Below are positions 12,160-22,150 of a stretch of DNA of 64,000 nt, piece by piece. Origin of the DNA: Amborella trichopoda. Lineage: Eukaryota; Streptophyta; Magnoliopsida; Amborellales; Amborellaceae. Position 1 is the stretch's first letter. The number at the start of each line of letters is the position of its first letter. Made by a program: the position numbers and the translations under genes. Where the stretch lies: positions 7,739,202 through 7,803,201 of the forward strand of contig NW_006494931.1 in NCBI RefSeq assembly GCF_000471905.2. The letters run 5' to 3'. The notes under the pieces are model-generated. The model was not told the origin of the DNA, made no database searches, and saw only the letters and a program-made list of their open reading frames with translations.

Positions 12160-14614
12160 AAACCCCTATCTAGGGCAGTTGCTTGGGCGCTTTCATCCTC
12201 CTCAGTCTCCATATGAGCCGCCTCTGACTCAGGAACTACCCCCAGACTCAAGCGCACCTCCTTTAGATACGGAGTCGCCTCTCGATCAGAAGCAATGTCA
12301 ATAGGCTCAGAGCTATTGGAGTCGTCTACCTCAATTTCTGAAGAAAAAGTAAACATCTTAGTAGAAGCAGAAGAGGGTTCAAAAGCACAAAGAGTAATAC
12401 AGGAATAATTCCTTAAAGATCAAAATGGGAAGGATTACCTCCTGGTTTTGACATCATTGGAAGCTTGTCGCAATTGCGTCTCCGTGTAAGTCCACTAAGA
12501 GAAGAAAGTGCACGAGTATCATCAGGAGTCACGCGCTTTCTTTTCTTTCCCCTCCTAAAGTAGGAGCAGTCACTTCAGATCCCTCCAGCTATTTTCCTGT
12601 GCGACCACTCTCAATGAGGGCATTCAAATCTTGTGGGGGACGCTTCTCATATCCAGGAACTCTTCGCCCCACATCCCATTCGAAGATGGAACTGAGATTG
12701 TTGACAACACTCCCAATCTTCGTCTTCATTGCAAGGAATTCTGGCGAGGCCTTATCAGCTGCTATTTCACGCGGAAGCCCCAAAGCCTGCCAGTTGGAGG
12801 GATAATCTAAGACAAGGATCGCATCAGGAGTTGGCGCATCTGCCAGTCTCCTTTGCATGATATAATGCTGCCAGTTACCGTTCAACCCTTTCCAGGGGTG
12901 ATCTTAATCCTAATATCCCTTACTGGTGATTCTCCACTAAGTCACATAGACCTTCGTCGTCCGAACCCTTCTGTCGAACTAAGGTATGATGTATTTGCTG
13001 ATTTATTTCATCTTTAGACACCCGTATATGCCCTTGCAGGCAGCACTCACGACAAGTTCCCAAATCTTTCGTCTTCACCTTGGCCACCTTACACCAGTGC
13101 TTTTCGAAGAATACTGAGAAGGGGCAGCCTTGATCAAGCCCGTGCTGACAGGAGAAGTGGTGAGGGAAATACCCCTCTAACCTTGCATTGTGCGGAGTCT
13201 AATAGGGTAAGACTCCCCCTCGAATGCTCAGGATGAACATGAGTTCCTTAATAGTTGTTGGAGCATTGTCTAGCTCCTTCCCCAACTCATCAATGAAAGA
13301 ACGATACGTGAAGTCTCCTGACTGGAAAAGGTACCCGCCTCATGTTCAAAGAATCATTCCCAAAGAGAACGCAAGCCTCCCCTGGGGTATGGAAGATGAC
13401 CCTCTGGTTGGCATTCCTCATCAAGAAGGGCCACAACTTATCTCCCGAGCACTGATGCTTGATGTAGGTATCGGGGAAATTAGCCCCAAACCACCCATAC
13501 ACGTAATGCACGGGGAATGGAGTCTTGAAATCCAAGAGAAAAGCCTCTCCTCCAACAATACCATTTCCTCCCTCTTTTCCCCTGTAGGCCTTTCCATGAG
13601 AGATGGCCCCTAAGACATGGTATAGGTTGCACAAGACTGTCTGAACAAGAGCATACTCATGCCCTCGGGCCATGTGACAGGCCACATATAGTACGCCTTG
13701 ACGAATGTCGTCCCCCTAGCTAGAAAGCACGAATTTGCACAGGATTAAAGCCAAGTATACTGTCAAGAAGACACGGTCATCGTCAGTCTCAAGTTGATAT
13801 ATGGGAGGCGTCTCCTTGGTGATAGCCTTCCCTTTCCGCTTAGAAGTACCCTGACCGCCCTTGGGATAATCCCTAGAAAAGAAGTTCACCCATTCTGTAA
13901 AGGTGACCTTACCATTGTTAGATCGGCCGAGAATCGATTGGTTAGCGTCAAATATCTTTTGAAGGCTGGCAAGTGGCTCTTCATCCCCGAAGTTAACACC
14001 AACGAAGATGACTGAGTTTGGGGGCACAAACACATCGTACATAGCCCCAATCATCGGGAGGCCTCCAATGAAATGAAGATCTAGCAAAGAGATCCCAGCT
14101 TTGCCATGACCAAGAAGCCAAGTATTGCTGACATGGCTCCAAGTCTCCAGTAACACCTTTCCTGTATTGGAGCAACGATCATAGTAATTACCAGAAAGTA
14201 ATTTGTATGACGCCAATACCTTGGCTGTTCAGAAAGTGTATCCCTTCAGGTATTGATGCTCCCCTTGAATCCGGAGGCTTTTTCCTGCCACCTTAGTAAT
14301 CCCTTTGCCTGTACCATCCGCTTCGCTCAGGTAGGCAAATTCTCTCTGATAGCTATATTTCGATGCATACAATGAAGAAGTGTCATCCCTTCTTCAGTAC
14401 TGACATTTCCATCATTACCCTTACGCACTTCGAAACAAACAGGGTCAGTAATGAAGGTGACACTAGGGGGCCATTCTGGCTCGCACACTGGCTGGGTCAG
14501 CGAAATGGGCTAACCCCTTGATAAAACTTCGCCTGTAAAATCCCAGACGCCGATCTCTCCTTCTCTTGGAAGCCTCTTCACATTAGGAATTTGGTAAGAC
14601 GAACTAGCCATCAT
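12160..14614 (-). pseudogene. antisense plant mobile domain (PMD) gene, A1
   Basis: PMD proteins are plant proteins of the MAIN/MAIL1 type, also known from Gypsy and Mutator elements. The start is taken at 14614 (tandem ATGs, then SSSYQIPNVKR, as in A2 at 30754). Next come GEIGVWDFTGEVLS and the PMD signature: LLETWSHVSNTWLLGHGK followed by SLLDLHFIGGLPM (about 14060-14160). A second PMD block is LALILCKFVLSS, then GVLYVACHMARGHEYAL and VLCNLYHVLGAISHGKA (about 13590-13770). The C-terminal part has LSSIFEWDVGRRVPGYEKR and a basic KKRKR stretch (about 12540-12720). Stops lie near 14510, 14230, 13715, 13200 and 12590, with some frame changes. The last codons read through the junction into antisense protease sequence. 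Confidence 0.8.
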
Positions 14615-14639
14615 AAAGGGCTTGGTGGTTTACTCCTAA

Positions 14640-14945
14640 AATGTTGCTAAGACACTGGACCATCGTTGGTTGAGTTTGACAACACTTAGCACCGGTTGAG
14701 TCTTTCAAATGCTTTGCGCTGGTTGAATTTCCATCACCCAGCGCTGGTTGCATGTTAGATGACTATCGCAGGTTGAATTACCAACACCCAACGCCTATTG
14801 CATGCCAGACGACTAGCACCATTCGAGTCTTTCAACACTCAGCGTCGGTTGAGATAGCCAAATACTCAGCGCCGGTTGAGATTGCCAATACCCAGCGCTG
14901 GTTGCACTTATCCAAGGCCAGTGCCGACTGTGATTGAATCTCTCA
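14640..14945. repeat. array of AGCGCCGGTTGA-type units (A1, proximal)
   Basis: Units of about 25-35 bp around a core of CAGCGCCGGTTGA and variants (AGCACCGGTTGAG, AGCGTCGGTTGAG) joined by TCTTTCAA- or TTGCCAA-like linkers. It sits immediately upstream of the antisense PMD start codon, so it would lie in that transcript's 5' leader. A2 has it at 30790-31020. The core contains CGGTTG or CGGTTA, which fits the type-I MYB recognition pattern CNGTTR. Confidence 0.75.
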
Positions 14946-15716
14946 CACATACCACAAATCTCAATCATGACACCTCAAACTTAACTGCTCCGACTGACAA
15001 CTGTCTCCATGACCTTCGGCACCGTCTCACACACGAGGGACTGACAATCGTCACCACATCCCATATGCCTCCGCTGCGACTGTTCACCTCCATGACGGTT
15101 CACCTCTAGTAACTGTAAACCTCCCCACGACGGTTCACCTCATGCAATCGATGGTCCAACTCTCGTAACTGTTCATCTCTCGCCGAAACTTCAGCTATAA
15201 GGCCGGAAACCCACCGAAAAACTTTCTTGCCTGTGTTTTGGGCTCTTAGCATCACCAGACCCTCATTGAAAACTCCTCCAAACATCCCCTAAAACCCCAG
15301 CGACACCACGAATAGTGTCAGAAAATTACCACAACCTCCTTGAAAACCCGTTAAAAATCCCCCTCAAGATGTGCGAAAATGCTCACTGTTGTGTTTCCCA
15401 CCTCTTGTATCAGAAACAAAATTACAACCGGAACCTATTCCATTTCACGAAAACATCTCTGGAGAGCTCTCCTTTCCTCGCCGCTTTCTCTCCAACCTTA
15501 CCAAATTCTTGGAAAAGTCTGGTCGCCGAAGGACTTCCATGCGAAAGCATTGGAATCCTGCTGTCTGTCAAAGAACCTTTCTTGCAGAACTTTGGCTGAA
15601 GTCCTGCTGCTCGTCGGAACTTCAACCAAACACTCTCTCTTCATGGTTAAAGAAAACTTGTGCTTAAGTTTTTTTTACCCCTAGTGAAAAATGAGGGAAA
15701 ACTGGATTTTAGCCCC
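14946..15716 (-). other. leader region of the antisense gene, A1
   Basis: Sequence between the antisense TATA box and the PMD start codon. It is closely matched in A2 (31021-31814) and has counterparts of the same layout in B (46770-47870) and C (58826-59708). Short minus-strand frames occur here, for example 15422-15625, but I see no domain and they are not kept in the same frame in A2. It is best read as an untranslated leader, possibly with an intron. Confidence 0.5.
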
Positions 15717-15725
15717 CTTATATAG
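15717..15725 (-). promoter_or_regulatory. antisense TATA box upstream of PMD gene (A1)
   Basis: The minus strand reads GCAGGCTATATAAGGGGGC. The same box and surroundings are present in A2 at 31815-31823. B and C have TATAAAAAGG (46761) and TATAAAAGGG (58818) in the equivalent relative position. It lies about 1.1 kb upstream of the antisense start codon. Confidence 0.6.
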
Positions 15726-15839
15726 CCTGCACTACCCTCGAATGCCCCTCACAAACTGGGAATTCCAGTCACGTCTAATGGAAGCCAAGTGACGATGAGC
15801 GGGATTGGGCTTTGGCTTGAGGCCCGAGGTAACTCTCAT

Positions 15840-16180
15840 CGACCCAACCCTAGCGTCGGGTACCTTTCAAACAACCCTAGCATCGATTGACTTAGCATTG
15901 GGTGCGTTTTCAAAACAACCCTAACACTGGTTGACTTAGCGCCGGGTGCGTTTTCAAAACAACCATAACGCCGGTTGACTTAACACCGAGTGTGTTTCCA
16001 AGCGTCCCCAGCGCCGGTTAACTAAGCGCCGGTTGTCTTCAAACGATCACAAGCTGTTCATAGTGTCAGCTGAGTCTTTAACAACCCAGCGTCGGTTGTG
16101 TTTTTGAGAACTCAGCGCCAATTGAACACTCGCCAGAAACCATTAGCACTCCACTTGGTGCTGGCCGTATTTTCAAAACT
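15840..16180. repeat. array of GCGCCGGTTGACTTAGCGCCGGGTG units (A1, distal)
   Basis: Units of about 40 bp: GCGCCGGTTGACTTAGC, a GGGTGCGTTTTC segment, then AAAACAACCCTAAC. It shares the GCCGGTTG core with the proximal array and with the LTR array. The A2 equivalent is about 31915-32220. It lies just upstream of the antisense TATA box when read on the minus strand. Confidence 0.75.
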
Positions 16181-16227
16181 CTATTGTTACCTAGTCTAGA
16201 TTGAAGTCTTGTGTGTCCTATCACTTA

Positions 16228-16735
16228 TCCTTAGTGAGGTTGCACCCAAGTCGTGATCTATCATCCCCAGTGATGTTGTACCCTATCTGTTGCACCCAAG
16301 TCGTGATCTATCATCCCCAGTGATGTTGTACCCTATCTGTTGCACCCAAATTATGACCCATCATCCCTAATGGAGTCAAGAGCTATACCTCATCCCCATG
16401 GGAGTCGCACCCGTACTGCACCCCAATGGAGTTAAGGTCATTCTTACCTCTTCAATTCTCAGCAGGTTTGTTTCACATCAAGCTATCTTATCCTCAAGGA
16501 GTCGCGTTACCTGTCATAAGCCAATTCTTCATTGAGTCTCATCTTTCACCCCATGGGGTCACACTTTCCCCCCAATCCCCAGTGAAGTCCGCTTCTATTT
16601 GCCATCCTTCATCGGGTCACCATTTCCATCTGAGCCCTCTGCTTGTGTATGGCCTCAACCGTTTTATCCCCAGAGAGTCAGATTGCCATCCACAAACCTA
16701 TTCCCCATGGAGCTTGACCTACATAGCAACCCACA
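16228..16735 (+). repeat. degenerate series of PBS-complement motifs, A1
   Basis: Spaced motifs close to TCCCCAGTGGAGTCGC, the reverse complement of the PBS core GCGACTCCACTGGGGA. The best match is CCCCATGGGAGTCGC at 16394-16408. Others include CCCCAGTGATGTTG, duplicated exactly with its flank at about 16250-16340, CCTCAAGGAGTCGCG (about 16492), CCCCATGGGGTCAC and CCCCAGTGAAGTCCGC. Spacing is roughly 30-60 bp. Further copies lie at 17690-17910. A2 has the same series at 32330-32765 and 33665-33860. Confidence 0.65.
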
Positions 16736-17580
16736 CAATGGTCTAGATGCACTACTTAAACTGCATGGTCCAAACTATATGACCCTAAAACTGTAGCAGT
16801 GGTCTAGATGCACGCCCTAAACTGCATGGCCCAAACTATATGACCTTAAACTTGTAGAGGTGGTTTAGATTCTTGACCCTAAACTGCATGGTCTAGACTA
16901 TATGACGTTAAAACTGTAGTGGTGGTCTAGATGCACGACCCTAAGCTGCATGGTCTAAACTATATGACCTTAAAACTGTAGCGGTGGTCTAGATGCACGA
17001 CCCTAAATTACATGGTACAAACTATATGACCTTAAACTGTAGCAGAGGTCTCGTTGTACTACTCTAATTTGCGCAATCCATACTATATGACCCCGAACTG
17101 CTCAACCTCGATCCGTGCTACATGACACTAAACTGCTCAACCACGGTCTAGCTATATGACCTTAAACCATAGTACATGTCCTAATCGTATGACGATAAAA
17201 GGCTTAGCACCATGGTCCAACTATATGACCTTAAACTGTAGCAGAGGTCTAGTTGCATGGCCTTAAACTACACGATCCATACTGCATGACCCAAAACTGC
17301 TCAGCCTTGGTCCGCGCTGCATGAGCTTAAACTATTCCACCACAGTCCAGCTATATGACCTTAAAACCATAGTATACATCCTAACCACATGGCGATAAAA
17401 GGCTCAGCACTATGGTTCAAACTTTATGACCTTAAACTATAGCGGAGGTCTAGTATCATGACCTTAAATTGTACGGTCCTAGTTGTATGACTTTAAATTG
17501 CATAACTACGGTCCAGTTGTATGACCTTAAACCATAGTGCACGTGTTGCTGCCATGACGATATACTGCTGCACACAGGTC
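16736..17580. repeat. minisatellite, approximately 60-70 bp units (A1)
   Basis: Repeats of ATATGACCTTAAACTG, then TAGCAGTGGTCTAGATGCA, then CGACCCTAAACTGCATGG and TCCAAACT. Units are higher-order: alternating ACCTTAAACTGTAG and ACCCTAAACTGCATGG half-units of about 30 bp. Unit order and variants are matched in A2 (32780-33570), and the same half-unit appears in opposite orientation in C (39190-40260) and B (45070-46220). Confidence 0.85.
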
Positions 17581-18435
17581 TATGAGGTATGACCATAAAC
17601 TCGCCCCCACATACGTGCACATGCCTTTACGTGTACTTTCACGCACGCCTTCTCTAACCTACCTATTAGTATGCGAGCACCACCGTTATTACCTCCCCAG
17701 TGAGCTCATTTACTTCATCACCATTTCTCATTCCCCAGTGAGCCTCACCCGTGCTCACAAAATGGTGAACCATTCTGCCATCTATATTCGTTGTAAGTTA
17801 GTAGGGTCACCGTCGCCCACTCACATTTCATACATCATCCATCTCTCACACTGACTTTGGCGCTGACGTTCCCAAAATGGTTTAGCCTAATTCCATTTCC
17901 CCAAGTGAGTCAAACCACTATCATACTCACTCCATGACCTCCATAGACTGCCATTCATCATCACCATTGTCCAGTTGTATGACCCTAAAACTATAGTGCA
18001 CTTCTGAGCCAAATGTTAAACTATTTCGCATAGGTCTCGAAGGCATGACCCTAAACACACCTTCACAAAAAAAAAATGATGAAATAATGGGCATGGTGTA
18101 TACCTTAACAAGGGAACTCCATGTGTAAAAATGACGGACGAGCATGGTCATAAAACCATGAGTAAAAGATTTCTGTGAATAAAAAATGGGCACAGTGAAA
18201 ACTCGAAAGGGCATCGTGGGTAAAAATGGAAAAAGGGAAGACATGGCCATCAAGCCATGAGAAAAAGAGCCTAATAAAAAGGAGGATTAGTGAAAACCAT
18301 CTTTAAAACACCACTTACCTAGTCCAAGTGAAATCCCACAAAGGGCACTCAGAGCTATAAAATTAGCATGGCGCAACATTCGTTTCCACAGGTGTCTTTA
18401 GCCAGTGCTCCCTTCATCATCAAGACGTCCAACAG
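17581..18435 (+). other. 3' internal non-coding region, A1
   Basis: Contains further PBS-complement motifs (for example CCCCAGTGAGCCTCACCC near 17733), then an A-rich segment with several GTAAAAATG and GAAAACNCGAAAGGGCA repeats (18060-18300). That segment is matched in reverse by C (38400-38560) and B (44290-44560), showing that A and B/C 3' regions share an origin. The minus-strand frame at 17927-18253 is not convincing as a gene. Confidence 0.55.
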
Positions 18436-19125
18436 GGTGCAGACGTTAAAATCATCCCTCCTTTCCTTCTTCAGTCCTGGGTGAACAAGTAGCCCAGTTG
18501 ACATCCTTCTTCAGTCTTGGGTGAATAAGTAGTCCAGTCAACATCCTTCTTCAGTCCTGGGTGAATAGGTAGCCCAGTCGACATCCTTCTTCAGTCCTCG
18601 GTGACCAGGTAGCCCAGTCGACATCCTTCTTCAGTGCTGGGTGAACAGGTAGCCCAGTCGACTTCTTTCTTCAGTTCTGGGTGAACAGGTAGCCCAGTCG
18701 ATGTCCTTCTTCAGTCCTGGTTAAACACGTAGCGAAGTCGACATCCTTCTTCAACGCTGGGTGACAACGTAGCCCAGTCATTATTCCCTTTTTCAAGGAC
18801 CATCCCTTCTTCAAGGCCGGATGATAATGTAGCCTAATCATTATTCCTACTTTAAAAGCTGGGTAACGACCTGCCCAGTCATCATCCCTTCTTCAAAGTT
18901 GGGTACCAAACTTGTCAGTCAACATCCTTCTACAAAAGTTGGGTAACGACTTGCCCAGTCATCATCCCTTCTTTAAATAAGGGTAACAACCTGCCCAGTC
19001 AACATCCTTATTCAAAAGCTAGGTAACAACCTACTCAGTCATCATCCCTCTTCAAAGCTGGGTAACAACCTGCCCGATCAACATCAATCTTTAAAGTTGG
19101 GTAACAACCTGCCCAGTTACCCTCT
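18436..19125. repeat. approximately 40-bp array, CATCCTTCTTCAGTCCTGGG type (A1)
   Basis: Tandem units of about 40 bp: CATCCTTCTTCAGTCCTGGG, then TGAACAGGTAGCCCAGTCGA. They pass into a variant with CTTCAAAGCTGGGTAACAAC, then CTGCCCAGTCAA. The A2 equivalent is 34395-35155. B and C have an unrelated motif at the same relative place (43690-44245 and 37790-38240). Confidence 0.85.
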
Positions 19126-19675
19126 CCTTTTCTTATGGCCCCCTTCCCCATGCATGAAATGTGCATGCCCTCTCCTCCTCTTAAGGACCTTCTCCCATGG
19201 ACCTTCTACCCATGCATGAAATGTGCATGCCTCTCTCCATGAGGCTAAGTGACAAAGTAGCGTAGTCATCCTCCTTCCAAGCCAAGAAATTGATAAATCC
19301 AGGGTGGAACCCGCCAGAGATGTCAGCTGGTCTAGTCGGCATGACCAAACCTTCAGAATCGGCTAATAAAACCTTCCTCCGACTGCACTTAGTAGACGAG
19401 ACCCATAGCGGTACTCTGATTGTCAAAAGAAAAACTGGTGTAGCAGCAAATAAATGTCGTCAAAAAGTCTCTTCTCCCCTTAAATTCTCCACAGACGGAC
19501 TTGTGAATAATGCATGCGTACGTCTCAAGAGCCGAGTCATACCATTATGTGAATCTCCTCGACGTTCACGCGGTCCTGTGGCTAGAAAGGAAAAAAGTGA
19601 AAGCCAAAGGAAAATTTTTGAATGATTGTCCTTCTCGCTTCCCTTGAAGCACAACATTTGGTGGGGCAAGCTATT
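19126..19675 (+). other. 3' end of A1 internal region with polypurine tract
   Basis: Non-coding sequence ending in ACATTTGGTGGGGCAAGC just ahead of the 3' LTR. The purine tract GGTGGGGCAAG (19660-19670) corresponds to the GGTGGGGCATG in front of the B 3' LTR, so it is the likely plus-strand primer site. A2 retains only the portion up to the GGCTAATAAAA segment, at about 35393. Confidence 0.65.
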
Positions 19676-20952
19676 TGAATGTATTTTTCAGCACCTTAAT
19701 CCCTTATAGGAAGCAGGTCAATAAAGCCTACAAAACAGTGCAAATTCTAAAAAGTATCAGAATGGCCCCAGAATTGGTTAAGATCTTCATCATCACTTCA
19801 AAAGACCACCTGTAAAGTTTTATCACGATCAGACATGTCTAAGGCAGTGAACACGAAGAAACAATTTTCAAAAAAAATTGCCTCTAGCACCTGAAACGGA
19901 CCCTACAGCTGGAGCTACGATTTCAGTGTCTCAAATCACTGTGGGACCACTTTCATTAGATCTGGCATGGTCGAAAACCCCTATGGCCCAAGTTTCAGGT
20001 TAATTGGACACTTTAGGACAAATATATGAGTAAAACATTGAAACTAGAGGGGCCGCACACTATTCCCGGGTGGCGTCACTTCACAAAATACCATTAAAGG
20101 TGGCTATTTTCACAGCCACGAGCACCGCTTTTGGGGTCCATATCTCACTCGATCTTAGTCAAATCACTCTCAAATTTTGTGAGGGTGTTTTTCTCGTCGA
20201 GACGAGCATTTTCATATGTGGCATGCCCTGTGACGATGTTCAAGCGGGGGGAAAAACTAGAGAGAAGTTGTCGATTCGTGATGAAGTTGCAGAAATTTCA
20301 GCAGCAACACACCTCGCTCGATGGACCAAATCATGACACGCGCGTAACGGATCAATGTGAAACCAATTCCATTGTGTGCGTAAGGTCCAGGGCTACCATT
20401 GGTCCGAAGCTCGTACATGATGGACGGTTAGACTTCATGCACGAAGCTGATGAAGTAACTGAAATTCTGCCCAAAACTCAAAAGTTGTGAAATCTTCATT
20501 CGGGTACAAAATCGTGCTCTGTTTGATTCCACGTGATCGTGACGGCATGTGTAGTGCACTACAATGAAGAAAACATAGAAAAACGTCGAGAGACAAGCGC
20601 ACTATCGATCCGAAGTTTCCAAGATTCAAGCAAATTTCAAGTATTGTGATCGTGGCGCAAAAAAGAGATCCACGTCTCGAAGTTGGTATCAAAATGATCG
20701 CCATGCTAAGCCCTACAAGAAAATAATCATCTTTCGATCAAATGGGCATCAGAGCAACGTCGGATCCGTCATGGAAGATCACGCAAGTTCTAGGGCAGCA
20801 GTAGGGACTGTTCTAAAATTCAACAAATTGTTAGGCAGGGGCAAAGCAATCCTTTTGCACCCTATTTTCTTGATTTCTTTTAATTAAGAATAACTGTAAT
20901 TATCATCAATTTTAGGTAGTTTTTGGGTGTCCACCCATGTTTTGGCCCAATT

Positions 20953-20961
20953 CTATATAAA
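20953..20961 (+). promoter_or_regulatory. LTR TATA box (shared LTR)
   Basis: CTATATAAA-type box in the context AATTCTATATAAACGTGC, with the same downstream block as 5492. Confidence 0.7.
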
Positions 20962-21100
20962 CGTGCAAAGCTAAATTGTAAAGGACCCTCGGTTCCATTT
21001 TTTATCATTCAATAGAAATTTCCATTCTTGCTTGAGCATGTGAGTACGTCTTGGTGAGAGAGAAAGAGAGGAGAGAGAAGAAAAGGGTCGGTACCCTTTA

Positions 21101-21111
21101 GGCAGGTAAGT
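21101..21111 (+). promoter_or_regulatory. putative leader 5' splice site (shared LTR)
   Basis: GGCAGGTAAGT is a full match to the plant donor consensus. It lies about 145 bp after the TATA box and directly precedes the CT-rich array. Confidence 0.55.
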
Positions 21112-22150
21112 CTCTCTCCTCCCCTATTTCTCTCTCCTCCCATCTTTCTTTCCTCCCCTTTTTCTCTCTCCTCCCCTTTTTCTCTCTCCTCCTCTTTTCT
21201 ATCTCCTCTCTTCTATTTTCTCCTTTCTTTCTCGTCTCTATATCTCTCTCTTTTTTTCTTTTCTCTCTCTCTTCTTTCTTTTTTATTCTCTCCAATCTTC
21301 TTCCCAACAACGGTTAGGTCTTCTCTTCTCTATTTCTTTTTCCCTCTTCTTCTCATCTCTATCTCTTTCTTTCCACTCTCCCTCATGTCTCTCTTTTGTC
21401 AGTCGGTGAAGTCTAGTGCCAACTTGATTTCTCTCTCCTCTTCTAATGCAATTGATGAGGTCTCAACATCGATAAATTTCTCTCTTTTTCTTTCATCCCC
21501 AAGTGCCTTGTGAGTTTCTCTCTCTTCACTCTTGTCACAATCATTGAAGCCCAGTGGCGGTTGGATTTATCTCACCTCTTTTGTCAGTCGGTGAAGCCTA
21601 ACGTCGACTGGACTTATCTCTCCTCTTCTAATGCAATCGGCTAAGTCTCAGCGGCAGTTGAGTTTCTCTATCTTCTTCTTTCATCCCCAGCATTGGGTGA
21701 ATTTCTCTCTCATCTCACTTATCACAGTGGGCTAAGCCCAGCATCGGTTGGATTTCTCTCTCCTCTCTTGTCACAGTCGAGGAAGCCTAACTCCAGTTGA
21801 ATTTCTCTCATCTCTTGTCACAGTCGGTGAAGCCGAACGCTGGTTTGATTTCTCTCTCCGCTCTTGTCACAGTCGGTGCAGCCCAGCACTAGTTGGATTT
21901 CTCCCTCCTCTCTTGTCACAGTCAGTGAAGCCTAGCACCGATTGGATTTTTATCTCTTCTGTTGTAGTCGAAGAAGCCTAGCGCCGGCTCGATCTCTCTC
22001 CCTTGCTTCTCTCCCATGGCAACCGGCGCAAGTCTAGCGCCGGTTGTTTCTTCTCCTTCCTCTCCCATCTTCTGGAAAGTGACAATGTCTAGCACCAACT
22101 GCATCTTCCTTCCCTCTCGCTTTTATCCTCTCATCTCTTCTCCCTTCTTC
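21110..22150 (+). repeat. pyrimidine-rich array in shared LTR
   Basis: Same organisation as 5640-6720: CT tracts, then units built from TCTCTCCTCTCTTGTCACAG, TCGGTGAAGCC and an AGCGCCGGTTGGATT-like segment. Unit number and boundaries differ from A1's 5' LTR, which points to turnover within the array. Confidence 0.8.

Noticed and set aside
13224..13613. 129-codon plus-strand frame
   Set aside because: It lies opposite the PMD cargo frame (13290-13685, minus), whose homology to A2 and PMD motifs make the minus strand the coding one.
18436..19125. Regular 40-bp repeats that could suggest a CRISPR array
   Set aside because: Repeats are contiguous, degenerate and lack unique spacers, there are no cas genes, and the context is a plant retrotransposon.
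19150..19240. Two CATGCATGAAATGTGCATGC palindromic segments as a regulatory site
   Set aside because: They are a local duplication also present at about 35185-35260 in A2; nothing else supports a function.
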